A stretch of DNA of 64,000 nucleotides from Bacteroidales bacterium (GTDB taxonomy: Bacteria > Bacteroidota > Bacteroidia > Bacteroidales > Prolixibacteraceae), in assembly GCA_012729335.1 (NCBI GenBank), contig JAAYDJ010000025.1, forward strand, positions 1 through 64,000, in the 5' to 3' direction. A program made the position numbers and the translations under genes. Positions 43,305 to 51,706 of the stretch are shown here, one piece after another. Under the pieces are notes generated by a model. That model was not told the origin of the DNA. It searched no databases and worked only from the letters and a program-made list of their open reading frames with translations. Position 1 is the first letter of the stretch. Each line of letters opens with the position of its first letter.

Positions 43305-44214
43305 GGATCGCAAATCGGTCTCCGTCAGCAGCCAGTGAGGTTTCCGGGAAGAGGGCCCGGGCCTCTGTCAGAAAGGGGGAGAGGTTTTTGTACCGTGTGG
43401 AGAAATGGCCGAGGATCAGCCTGCCAACCCCGGCATGGACCGCCATCTGTGCGGCCTGACGGGCAGTTGAATGAAGGGTCTTTCCTGCCCAATCCTGCAT
43501 CTCTTCCAGAAAAGTGGCTTCATGGTAAAGCAGATCGGCGCCCCTGATGATCTCCGCCGCCGGTTCATGATAGGCCGTATCGGTCATAAAGGCATAGGAG
43601 CGGGGCGCCGGGGGAGCGATCACCAGCTCACTATGCGGGATCTCTGCGCCTTCGCCGGTCGTGAACCCCGCACCCTCCTTGATTTGCTGCATTTGGCTGA
43701 CCGGAATGGCGTATCGTGCGATCTGATCCTTCCTGAGGTTCGGCAGCGAAGGTTTCTCGCGGAAAAGAAATCCGCAGCAGGGTACCGAATGCTTCAGCGG
43801 AAAGGAAACCACTTCCACCAGGCGGTCTTCCCAAACTACGGCAGGCTGCCTGAAATTAAGGGGATGAAAAGTGATGGAGAATCCCAGCTCCCCTTTCATA
43901 TGGTCGATCAGGGGCTGAATCAACTCCTTCAGGGGGCTGTGGGCATAGATATGAAGGTCTGATTTGATCCCCAGCAGGTTGCGCGTGGAGATCAACCCGG
44001 GTAATCCCAGGAAATGGTCGCCGTGCAGATGGGAAACAAAGATGTGATTCACCCGTGCGAAGCTGAATTTCATCCTCCTGAGTTGGATCTGGGTCCCCTC
44101 TCCGCAATCGACCAAAAAAAACCGCCCAAGCAGGTTTACTGCCTGAGCGGTCGGGTATCTTTCGGACGTCGGAATCGCGGAACTGCTCCCCAGAATCGTG
44201 ACTTCAAAGGTCAT
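43270..44214 (-). CDS. rnz: Ribonuclease Z (tRNA 3' endonuclease)
   Basis: The 314-residue metallo-beta-lactamase-fold enzyme has the zinc motif HLHGDH (about residues 62-67), an N-terminal ILGSSSAIPTSERYPTA, and later histidines in HSVPCCGFLF, YHEATF and LGHFSTRYKN, all usual for RNase Z. It cleaves tRNA precursors at the 3' side of the discriminator base; both tRNA genes here lack an encoded CCA, as fits such processing. It overlaps the STAS gene by 11 bases upstream, so the two are coupled, and overlaps the convergent RecD-like gene at its end. Confidence 0.92.
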   Translation of the reverse strand: MTFEVTILGSSSAIPTSERYPTAQAVNLLGRFFLVDCGEGTQIQLRRMKFSFARVNHIFVSHLHGDHFLGLPGLISTRNLLGIKSDLHIYAHSPLKELIQPLIDHMKGELGFSITFHPLNFRQPAVVWEDRLVEVVSFPLKHSVPCCGFLFREKPSLPNLRKDQIARYAIPVSQMQQIKEGAGFTTGEGAEIPHSELVIAPPAPRSYAFMTDTAYHEPAAEIIRGADLLYHEATFLEEMQDWAGKTLHSTARQAAQMAVHAGVGRLILGHFSTRYKNLSPFLTEARALFPETSLAADGDRFAIPTLPRRNACQN

Positions 44215-44584
44215 TATCCACGGTTTCGTCTGTCAGGGTCGCTTTTTTTTTGAGTAACTCTTCCGCTTCTTCCACGTTCCGGGTAATCAGCAATACCGTG
44301 TGCAACATGGAAATGCGGAATATTGACTCCACATCTGGCTGTAATCCGGAGATGATACATGCCCCGATGGCATCTTCACACAAACGGTTGGTCACCAGTA
44401 TCGCTCTCAATCCTGAAGAATCACAGTATTTGCAGTCCGTCAGGTCAAGTACGATGTTCTTCTCTCCCTGGCTGTTGACCACTACAACTTCTGATTTCAG
44501 TTCCGGCGCATTGTTGGTGTCGAGTTTTTCACTCGTCACCTTGATCAGCGTATATAGTTCTCTTTTAGTGACATCAAAACCCAT
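44204..44584 (-). CDS. STAS-domain protein (anti-sigma factor antagonist-like)
   Basis: The 126-residue protein is a single STAS domain. It has KNIVLDLTDCKYCDSSGLRAIL (about residues 42-63) with the conserved serine of the DSSG turn that is phosphorylated in SpoIIAA-like antagonists. It probably senses or relays a signal by binding a kinase or anti-sigma partner; no kinase gene is adjacent. It lies 33 bases after rpsA and overlaps rnz, so it is likely made with them. The physiological role is unknown, though rpsA, a STAS protein and rnz together is a recurrent order in Bacteroidota, as I recall. Confidence 0.85.
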   Translation of the reverse strand: MGFDVTKRELYTLIKVTSEKLDTNNAPELKSEVVVVNSQGEKNIVLDLTDCKYCDSSGLRAILVTNRLCEDAIGACIISGLQPDVESIFRISMLHTVLLITRNVEEAEELLKKKATLTDETVDNDL

Positions 44585-44617
44585 AGCTACAATTTACGAA
44601 AACTTCGGAAACCACCG

Positions 44618-46489
44618 TTACTTTTTTTCCTTTTTTTCGTTGGCTTCCATCTGCGTTTTCAATGCAGCCAGGTCAGAGATGTCGCCCAGGGTCGTCTTTT
44701 CACCGCTGTCAGAGAGATTTTTCATGGCCTTTTTGGCTGATCTGTTCTCCGACTTTCTCCGGGAGGTATCTTCTGATCTCTTTTCATCTTCATACACCCT
44801 GGAGTGTGAAACGATGATCCGTTTGGCCGATTTGTTGAATTCGATCACCTTGAATTCCAGTTTCTCGTCCATTTTTACGGGGGTCCCGTCTTCCTTGACC
44901 AGGTGGCGGGGGGTGGCAAAGCCTTCCACACCGTAAGGCAGTGCAATCACTGCGCCCTTGTCCATCAGTTCCACGATCGTTCCTTCGTGGATGGAGTCGG
45001 TGGTGAAGATGGTCTCAAACACGTCCCAGGGATTCTCCTCGAGCTGTTTGTGTCCCAGGCTGAGCCGGCGGTTTTCCTTGTCGATGTCGAGGACCACCAC
45101 TTCGATCTCTTCGCCGATGCCGGTGAATTCCGAGGGATGTTTGATCTTTTTCGTCCAGCTCAGGTCACTGATGTGAATAAGGCCGTCGACGCCTTCCTCG
45201 ATTTCCACGAATACGCCGAAATTGGTGAAGTTGCGGACCGTTGCCTTATGGGTGGTACCCACACCAAACCGGGTGTCGATATTTTCCCACGGGTCGCTCT
45301 TCAGCTGTTTAATGCCCAGGGACATCTTCCGCTCATCGCGGTCAAGGGTAAGAATCTGGGCATCCACTTCGTCGCCCACCTTCAGGAAATCCTGTGCGCT
45401 GCGCAGGTGCTGGCTCCATGACATCTCCGAGACGTGAATAAGCCCTTCCACTCCGGGGGCAATTTCCACAAAAGCACCATAGTCGGCAAGTACCACAACT
45501 TTACCCTTCACGGAGTCGCCCACTTTCAGCCCTTCACTCAGTTTGTCCCACGGATGGGGGGTGAGTTGCTTCAGACCCAGGGCAATCCTTTTCTTGTCAT
45601 CGTCAAAGTCCAGGATAACCACATTCAGTTTCTGGTCAAGTTCCACGATCTCATTGGGGTGGACAATCCGGCCCCATGACAGATCGGTGATGTGAATCAG
45701 GCCGTCTACGCCGCCCAGGTCAATGAAGACCCCGTAGGAGGTGATGTTCTTGACGGTTCCTTCCAGAACCTGTCCTTTTTCAAGCCTGGAAATGATTTCT
45801 TTCTTCTGCAGTTCAAGTTCTTCTTCAATCAGGGCTTTATGCGACACCACCACATTGCGGAACTCGTGGTTGATCTTGACCACCTTGAATTCCATGGTCT
45901 TACCCACATAAATGTCGTAATCGCGGATGGGTTTCACGTCGATCTGGGAACCCGGCAGGAAGGCCTCGATACCCAGGGCATCCACGATCATGCCACCTTT
46001 GGTGCGGCACTTGATATACCCCTTGATGATTTCCCCGTTGTCATGGGCCTGGTTGATCCTTTCCCAGGATTTCATGGCGCGGGCTTTCTTGTGCGAGAGA
46101 ATCATCTGTCCCTTGGGATCTTCCAGATTCTCCACATACACGTCTACTTTGTCCCCCACCTTCATGTCGGGGTTGTAGCGGAATTCGTTCAGGCTGACAA
46201 TCCCGTCCGATTTGTAGCCAATGTCAATCACCACTTCACGTTTGTTCATGGAAATAACGGTCCCTTCCTGGACCTCTTTCTCCTGTACCGTGTTGAGGGT
46301 GTTGTTGTAAAGCTCTTCCAGTTCGCCGCGGCGACGCGAAGAGTAGGCATCCATGCCCGATTCCAGTTCTGCCCAGTCAAATTCAGGTTCAACCGGAGTC
46401 TGAACGTTTACAGGGGCTGCCTGAGCCTCTGAAGCCTCGTTCGCGGCCTCTTCCCGGATCTCCGGGGTTTCATTGTTCATTTCAGTCAT
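44618..46489 (-). CDS. rpsA: 30S ribosomal protein S1
   Basis: The 623-residue protein is an S1 protein with an acidic N-terminal extension (residues 1-70, rich in E and A) and about six S1/OB-fold RNA-binding repeats; telltale repeated cores are GLIHITDLSWGRIVHPNE, GLIHVSEMSWSQHLRS and GLIHISDLSWTKKIKHP. The end is highly charged. It binds mRNA on the small ribosomal subunit, which matters in this phylum where Shine-Dalgarno sites are rare. A good promoter lies at 46545-46574. The long N-terminus is normal for Bacteroidota S1. Confidence 0.95.
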   Translation of the reverse strand: MTEMNNETPEIREEAANEASEAQAAPVNVQTPVEPEFDWAELESGMDAYSSRRRGELEELYNNTLNTVQEKEVQEGTVISMNKREVVIDIGYKSDGIVSLNEFRYNPDMKVGDKVDVYVENLEDPKGQMILSHKKARAMKSWERINQAHDNGEIIKGYIKCRTKGGMIVDALGIEAFLPGSQIDVKPIRDYDIYVGKTMEFKVVKINHEFRNVVVSHKALIEEELELQKKEIISRLEKGQVLEGTVKNITSYGVFIDLGGVDGLIHITDLSWGRIVHPNEIVELDQKLNVVILDFDDDKKRIALGLKQLTPHPWDKLSEGLKVGDSVKGKVVVLADYGAFVEIAPGVEGLIHVSEMSWSQHLRSAQDFLKVGDEVDAQILTLDRDERKMSLGIKQLKSDPWENIDTRFGVGTTHKATVRNFTNFGVFVEIEEGVDGLIHISDLSWTKKIKHPSEFTGIGEEIEVVVLDIDKENRRLSLGHKQLEENPWDVFETIFTTDSIHEGTIVELMDKGAVIALPYGVEGFATPRHLVKEDGTPVKMDEKLEFKVIEFNKSAKRIIVSHSRVYEDEKRSEDTSRRKSENRSAKKAMKNLSDSGEKTTLGDISDLAALKTQMEANEKKEKK

Positions 46490-46544
46490 CTAATGTTAAA
46501 TAAATTAATAAGTTAGACTTTATTTCTTTTTAAGAAACCGGCCG

Positions 46545-46574
46545 CAAAAATATAACTATTGCACGTGATTTCAA
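46545..46574 (-). promoter_or_regulatory. Promoter of rpsA
   Basis: On the minus strand TTG (plus 46572-46574), a 19-base spacer and TATTTTTG (plus 46545-46552) match the Bacteroidota promoter. The leader to the rpsA start is about 50 bases. The next TATTTTTG upstream may be a second, weaker start site. Confidence 0.7.
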
Positions 46575-46644
46575 AAATATTCCTCTTTTTTTTGAACAAC
46601 AGCCCTTTATCCCTTTTTACGAACCCCGTGAATCCACTTTCGGG

Positions 46645-46674
46645 TTGTGCCGTCCTGAAGAATTACTATTTTTG
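46645..46674 (+). promoter_or_regulatory. Promoter of the rfb genes
   Basis: TTG at 46645-46647, a 19-base spacer and TATTTTTG at 46667-46674 fit the consensus. The transcript should start near 46681, only about six bases before the rfbA ATG at 46687, so an upstream frame start at 46645 lies inside the promoter and is rejected. Confidence 0.7.
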
Positions 46675-46686
46675 AACAAAAAAATC

Positions 46687-47568
46687 ATGAAGGGAATTAT
46701 TCTGGCCGGTGGGGCAGGAACGCGTTTGTACCCCGTCACCCGGTCCATCTCCAAGCAGATCCTGCCGGTCTATGACAAACCAATGATTTATTATCCCCTG
46801 TCGGTGCTGATGCTGGCCGGTATCAGGGAGATCCTGGTGATTTCCACGCCTACCGACCTTCCGCTCTACCGTGAGCTCTTTGGGGACGGCCATCAGCTGG
46901 GCCTCCGTATCAGCTACAAAATCCAGCCTTCTCCTGATGGTCTCTCCCAGGCCTTCATCCTTGGAGAGGAGTTCATCGGTGGCGACAACGTCTGCATGAT
47001 CCTGGGCGACAACATCTTCTATGGCTATAATTTCAGGCAGATCCTCGAGGAGGCTGCCTCCCTGGAGGATGGCGCTGTGGTCTTCGGTTATTACGTCAAC
47101 GACCCCGAGAGATATGGGGTGGTGGAATTTGATCCCTCCGGAAAGGTGGTGAGCATTGAGGAGAAACCCGTGCATCCCCGCTCCAGCTATGCGGTGACCG
47201 GTCTCTATTTTTACTCCAATGATGTGGTGGCCAAGGCCAAAGCCCTTAAACCCTCGGCCCGCGGAGAACTGGAAATCACCGACCTGAACCGCCTCTATCT
47301 GGAGGAGGAGAGGCTGCAAGTCAAACTTCTGGGGCGCGGCTTTGCCTGGCTCGACACGGGAACCCACGAAAGCCTCCTCCAGGCTTCCAACTTCATCGCC
47401 ACCATCGAACAACGTCAGGGCCTCAAGGTCTCCTGCATTGAAGAAATCGCCTATAAAAAGGGTTTCATCGACCGCGATCAGCTGCTGAAACTGGCCGAAC
47501 CCCTGAAAAAGAACCAGTATGGCCAGTATCTGCTGAAACTGGCTGAAAACCAGATCAAATCCTTCTGA
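46687..47568 (+). CDS. rfbA: Glucose-1-phosphate thymidylyltransferase
   Basis: From the ATG at 46687 the protein has 293 residues starting [16 protein letters not shown], the nucleotide-binding signature of RfbA, with [18 protein letters not shown] next and the LGDNIFYG motif near 110. The sequence [18 protein letters not shown] is also diagnostic. It makes dTDP-glucose from dTTP and glucose-1-phosphate, the first step to dTDP-L-rhamnose for surface polysaccharide. It is followed after one base by rfbC and then rfbD; the 4,6-dehydratase rfbB is not in this window. The length is normal. Confidence 0.95.
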   Translation: MKGIILAGGAGTRLYPVTRSISKQILPVYDKPMIYYPLSVLMLAGIREILVISTPTDLPLYRELFGDGHQLGLRISYKIQPSPDGLSQAFILGEEFIGGDNVCMILGDNIFYGYNFRQILEEAASLEDGAVVFGYYVNDPERYGVVEFDPSGKVVSIEEKPVHPRSSYAVTGLYFYSNDVVAKAKALKPSARGELEITDLNRLYLEEERLQVKLLGRGFAWLDTGTHESLLQASNFIATIEQRQGLKVSCIEEIAYKKGFIDRDQLLKLAEPLKKNQYGQYLLKLAENQIKSF

Positions 47569-47569
47569 T

Positions 47570-48133
47570 ATGCAGATTTCAGACACGCCCCTGATGGGGC
47601 TGAAGCTCATTGAACCTTCGGTATTCAGGGATGCACGGGGCTATTTCTTCGAAAGCTACAACCGGGAAATCCTGGCCGGGGCCGGAATCTCCAACCTGTT
47701 TGTCCAGGATAATGAATCCCGTTCCTCCCGGGGGGTGGTCCGCGGCCTTCACTACCAACTGGAACCTTATGCCCAGGCCAAACTGGTCAGGGTGGTCGAA
47801 GGGACCGTCTTTGATGTGGCGGTGGACCTGCGCAGGGGTTCCCCCTCCTTCGGAAAATGGTTCGGTACCCTTCTTTCAGGGGAGAATAAGCTCCAGATGC
47901 TGATTCCCGCCGGTTTCGCCCACGGCTTTTCGGTCCTCTCCCCCGATGTGGTCTTTGCCTACAAGTGCGATCAGCTTTATCACAAGGCTTCGGAAAGGGG
48001 AATCCGTTTCTGTGATCCCTTTCTGGGCATCGACTGGCATCTCCCGGAAGGAGAGTGGCTCGTTTCCGAAAAGGACCTTCAGGCTCCTCTCTTTGCCGAT
48101 GCGGAATACAATTTTAACTACACAGAACAGTGA
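47570..48133 (+). CDS. rfbC: dTDP-4-dehydrorhamnose 3,5-epimerase
   Basis: The 187-residue cupin-fold enzyme has the RfbC motifs VFRDARGYFFESYN (residues 18-31) and RGVVRGLHYQ near 52 with the catalytic histidine, plus GFAHGFSVLS near 118. It epimerises dTDP-4-keto-6-deoxyglucose at C3 and C5. It starts one base after the rfbA stop and ends overlapping rfbD by four bases (GTGA), so the three are translated together. Confidence 0.95.
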   Translation: MQISDTPLMGLKLIEPSVFRDARGYFFESYNREILAGAGISNLFVQDNESRSSRGVVRGLHYQLEPYAQAKLVRVVEGTVFDVAVDLRRGSPSFGKWFGTLLSGENKLQMLIPAGFAHGFSVLSPDVVFAYKCDQLYHKASERGIRFCDPFLGIDWHLPEGEWLVSEKDLQAPLFADAEYNFNYTEQ

Positions 48134-49002
48134 AAAAAATTGTCATCACCGGAGCCAACGGGCAGTTGGGCACTGAGATCAGGATGGCTTCCGGGGCATT
48201 GCCCTCCTTTGAGTTTCTGTATACTGATTATGATACCCTGGACATCACCGATGAGGGGGCCCTGGAGGGTTTCCTGGAAAGGGAGTGCCCCGCCTTCCTG
48301 GTGAACTGTGCGGCATACACGGCTGTGGACCGTGCCGAACAGGAGCCTGCAGCGGCTAAGGAACTCAATGCCCGGGCTCCGGGGCTTCTGGCCCGCTGTT
48401 GCCTCACCACCGGTACCCGCCTGATCCATATCTCTACCGATTATGTCTTCGACGGCTGCCAATGCCGGCCATACACCGAAGAGGATCCCGTCAGCCCCCT
48501 GGGGGTGTACGGCCATACCAAAAGGGAAGGCGAAATCAACGCCCTGCTGAATCCGCAAACCCTGATCATCCGCACCTCCTGGCTCTATTCCAGGTTCGGC
48601 GCTAATTTTGTCAAAACCATGATCCGTTTGGGGAATGAGAAACCTGCGGTGAAGGTGGTTTTTGACCAGACAGGGAGTCCAACCTGTGCCGCCGACCTGG
48701 CCGGGGCCATCCTGAAGATCATCGCCCTGTCTGATCACGATCCCGGCTCCTGGATACCCGGTATCTATCACTATTCCAATGAGGGTGTATGCAGCTGGTA
48801 TGACTTTGCCCTGGCCATCCACAGGGCAGCCGGGATTTCCTGCCGCGTGGATCCCGTAGAATCAAAAGATTTTGTTACTTTAGCTTCCCGGCCCCATTAT
48901 TCCGTTCTCAATAAGGCCAGAATCAAGTCGGTTTACGGACTGACGATTCCCCACTGGCTGGAAAGCCTGGAAAAAACCGTCACCGAAATTAAAACCAGAT
49001 AG
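48130..49002 (+). CDS. rfbD: dTDP-4-dehydrorhamnose reductase
   Basis: The 290-residue short-chain dehydrogenase starts with GTG at 48130, overlapping rfbC. It has the NAD(P)-binding ITGANGQLGTEI (residues 5-16), DYVFDG near 104, and the YGHTKREGE catalytic Tyr/Lys segment near 127. It reduces dTDP-4-keto-L-rhamnose to dTDP-L-rhamnose. It is three bases ahead of the phosphohexomutase gene, so the whole group is probably one operon. Confidence 0.93.
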   Translation: MKKIVITGANGQLGTEIRMASGALPSFEFLYTDYDTLDITDEGALEGFLERECPAFLVNCAAYTAVDRAEQEPAAAKELNARAPGLLARCCLTTGTRLIHISTDYVFDGCQCRPYTEEDPVSPLGVYGHTKREGEINALLNPQTLIIRTSWLYSRFGANFVKTMIRLGNEKPAVKVVFDQTGSPTCAADLAGAILKIIALSDHDPGSWIPGIYHYSNEGVCSWYDFALAIHRAAGISCRVDPVESKDFVTLASRPHYSVLNKARIKSVYGLTIPHWLESLEKTVTEIKTR

Positions 49003-49005
49003 ACT

Positions 49006-50754
49006 ATGCAAAACGAAGAAATGCTTAAAATGGTAGAGGCGAAGGCCCAGCAGTGGCTATCGCCCGTCTATGACGAAGAGACCCGCAGCTCCGTCACACG
49101 TATGCTTGCCAATCCCGACAAAACCGAACTCATTGACTCTTTTTACAAGGATTTGGAGTTTGGTACCGGCGGATTGCGCGGCATCATGGGAGCGGGTACC
49201 AACCGGATGAACATTTACACCGTGGGGGCCGCCACACAGGGTCTCAGCAACTATCTGAAACGGAATTTTGCCCACCTCCCGGAGATCAGGGTGGCCATCG
49301 GTCACGACTGCCGTAACAACAGCAGGCTCTTTGCCGAAAGCAGCGCCGGCATTTTTGCCGCCAACGGCATCAAGGCCCTCCTCTTTGAGGATCTCCGGCC
49401 TACCCCCGAGATGTCTTTCGCCATCAGGGAATACGGATGCCAGAGCGGCATCATCATCACCGCTTCCCATAATCCCAAAGAATACAACGGCTACAAAGCT
49501 TATTGGGACGATGGCAGCCAGATCGTGGAACCCCACGACATCAACATCATCAACGAGGTGAAAACCATCAGACCGGAAGAGATCCGCTTCAACGGCCCCG
49601 GGGAGAACATCGTCATCCTGGGTGAAGAGACCGACGCCAGGTTCATTGAAAAGGTAAAAAGCGTCTCCCTTTCTCCCGACATCGTGCAGAAATACCACGA
49701 TATGAAGATCGTCTACACCCCGATCCACGGCACCGGTGTGACGATGGTTCCCAGGGCCCTGCATGCCTTTGGCTTCACCAATATTATCCATGTACCCGAG
49801 CAGGACGTGGTCAGCGGGAATTTTCCGACGGTGGTTTCCCCCAATCCTGAAGAGCCGGCGGCCATGGAAATGGCCATTGCCAGGGCCCGGGAGGTAGGAG
49901 CCGACCTGGTCATGGCCACTGATCCCGATGCCGACCGCATCGGCGTGGTGGTCAAAAACCACCATGACGATTATGTGATCATTAACGGCAACCAGACCGC
50001 CCTGCTCTTCATTTATTACATCATCACCAAAATGAAGGAGAACGGGGCGATGAAAGGGAATGAGTTCGTGGTCAAAACCATCGTATCGACGGAACTGATT
50101 GCCGACATTGCACGCCGTAACCAGGTCGACTTCTACGATGTCTATACCGGTTTCAAATACATTGCCGAGGTCATCCGTGAAAACGAGGGCAAAAAGAAAT
50201 ACATCGGCGGGGGCGAGGAGAGTTTCGGCTTTATGCCGGCCGATTTTGTCCGCGACAAAGATGCCGTTTCCTCCTGTGCCCTGATGGCCGAAATCACCGC
50301 CTGGGCCAGGAGCAAGGGCAAGTCCCTCTTTGAGCTCCTCCAGGACATTTATCTGGAATACGGTTTTTCAAGGGAGAAAATGAAGTATGTGGTTCGCAAG
50401 GGCCAGGCCGGGGCAGAGGAGATCCGTCAGCTCATGGTCAGGTTCAGGAACAACCCCCCGGCTGCCCTGGGCGGTTCCCCGCTGATGATTGTCAAGGATT
50501 ATGAATCCCTTCAGGAGAAGAATCTCCTCACCGGGGAGGTGAACCCCATTGCCCAGAAGACCACCTCCGATGTGCTGCAGTTTTTTACCCAGGCCGGGAC
50601 GAAAATTTCTGTTCGCCCCTCGGGCACAGAACCCAAAATCAAGTTTTATTTTGAGGTACGCGGGGAACTGACTTCCCGTGACGGGTATGATCAGGCGGAA
50701 GCCCGTGCCGACGAACTGATTGAAACCATGATGGCGGAGATGGGCCTGGCCTGA
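49006..50754 (+). CDS. Phosphoglucomutase/phosphomannomutase
   Basis: The 582-residue alpha-D-phosphohexomutase has the phosphoserine loop TASHNPKEYNGYK (serine near residue 147), the metal loop DPDADRIG near 306, the sugar-binding GGGEESFG near 403 and the phosphate-binding RPSGTEPKIKFY near 541. It interconverts hexose-1- and 6-phosphates; which sugar is preferred is not readable from sequence. It follows rfbD by three bases, and would supply the glucose-1-phosphate that RfbA uses. The length fits the long PgcA-like type. Confidence 0.93.
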   Translation: MQNEEMLKMVEAKAQQWLSPVYDEETRSSVTRMLANPDKTELIDSFYKDLEFGTGGLRGIMGAGTNRMNIYTVGAATQGLSNYLKRNFAHLPEIRVAIGHDCRNNSRLFAESSAGIFAANGIKALLFEDLRPTPEMSFAIREYGCQSGIIITASHNPKEYNGYKAYWDDGSQIVEPHDINIINEVKTIRPEEIRFNGPGENIVILGEETDARFIEKVKSVSLSPDIVQKYHDMKIVYTPIHGTGVTMVPRALHAFGFTNIIHVPEQDVVSGNFPTVVSPNPEEPAAMEMAIARAREVGADLVMATDPDADRIGVVVKNHHDDYVIINGNQTALLFIYYIITKMKENGAMKGNEFVVKTIVSTELIADIARRNQVDFYDVYTGFKYIAEVIRENEGKKKYIGGGEESFGFMPADFVRDKDAVSSCALMAEITAWARSKGKSLFELLQDIYLEYGFSREKMKYVVRKGQAGAEEIRQLMVRFRNNPPAALGGSPLMIVKDYESLQEKNLLTGEVNPIAQKTTSDVLQFFTQAGTKISVRPSGTEPKIKFYFEVRGELTSRDGYDQAEARADELIETMMAEMGLA

Positions 50755-50865
50755 AGTGACTGATCAGGGAATGCTCCGGTCAGCAAAGGTCATTTCACCG
50801 GCCGGCCGCAACCGGGATGTTCTCTTATTCATTTTGCGCATTTTTTACAAGCGAACAATCATAAT

Positions 50866-51627
50866 ATGAAGAGATTAAAGTTAGTTGTGACGGTGTGTGC
50901 CCTGGGTGCGGCCATGCCGGTGATGGGGCAGCAGGTGCCCACCATGGGGATGAAACCCGAAATGACCGAAGTGTGGGAACCGGAGGTGCAGGTGGTCACA
51001 CCGGGCAGGCTGCCGGGAGAAGCCCCGTCAGATGCCATCCTGCTGTTCGATGGCATCGACCTGGCGGAAGAATGGACCGATGCCAAAGGGAACGCTCCGG
51101 GCTGGAAGGTGGAAGACGGGGTGGTTACCGTGGTCAGGGGCGCCGGGGAAATCAGAACCAAAAGGAAATTCTCTGATTTCCAGCTTCACATCGAGTGGCG
51201 GTCGCCGGCTGAGGTCTCCGGGGAAAGCCAGGGCAGAGGCAACAGCGGGGTCTTCCTGCAGGAGAATTATGAAGTCCAGATCCTTGACAATTATCACAAC
51301 CGGACCTACCGCAACGGCCAGGCCGGGAGCCTTTACAAGCAATATCCGCCCCTGGTGAATGTCTGCCGCCCTCCCGGGGAATGGCAGAGTTATGACATCA
51401 TTTACACGGCCCCCTCTTTCCATAAAGACGGCACCTTCAGGGAGCCCCCGAAAGTGACTGTCCTTCATAATGGCGTGGTGGTCCAAAACGGTGTTTCCCT
51501 GCGGGGACCCACCGAATACATCGGAATCCCTGAGTATACCGTGGTTCCTCATGGCCCCGGAAGCATTGTGCTTCAGGACCACGGAAATCCGGTGAGCTTC
51601 CGCAACATCTGGATCAGGGAACTCTGA
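50866..51627 (+). CDS. Secreted DUF1080 family protein (3-keto-disaccharide hydrolase fold)
   Basis: The 253-residue protein has a signal peptide (to about residue 22, VMGQQ) and a DUF1080 jelly-roll domain (about 60-252) with ILLFDGIDLAEEW, GNSGVFLQENYEVQILD and GPGSIVLQDHGNPVSFRNIWIREL, the usual family end. Members split 3-keto-glucosides or bind sugars in the periplasm or outside the cell. It stands alone, with no dehydrogenase nearby to make 3-keto sugars. The upstream gap has a weak TCATTTTG only, so its promoter is unclear. Confidence 0.88.
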   Translation: MKRLKLVVTVCALGAAMPVMGQQVPTMGMKPEMTEVWEPEVQVVTPGRLPGEAPSDAILLFDGIDLAEEWTDAKGNAPGWKVEDGVVTVVRGAGEIRTKRKFSDFQLHIEWRSPAEVSGESQGRGNSGVFLQENYEVQILDNYHNRTYRNGQAGSLYKQYPPLVNVCRPPGEWQSYDIIYTAPSFHKDGTFREPPKVTVLHNGVVVQNGVSLRGPTEYIGIPEYTVVPHGPGSIVLQDHGNPVSFRNIWIREL

Positions 51628-51706
51628 ACAGGGACCCCTGCCGGAATGGAAGCGCTGCAGGCCCCGGCCGCATCCCTTCCCTCTGAATCAGGCAACCGTT
51701 TTCTGC

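Noticed and set aside
46645-46686. Upstream ATG for rfbA
   Set aside because: The codons overlap a canonical promoter whose -7 box is at 46667-46674; the start at 46687 gives the normal [10 protein letters not shown]-terminus.
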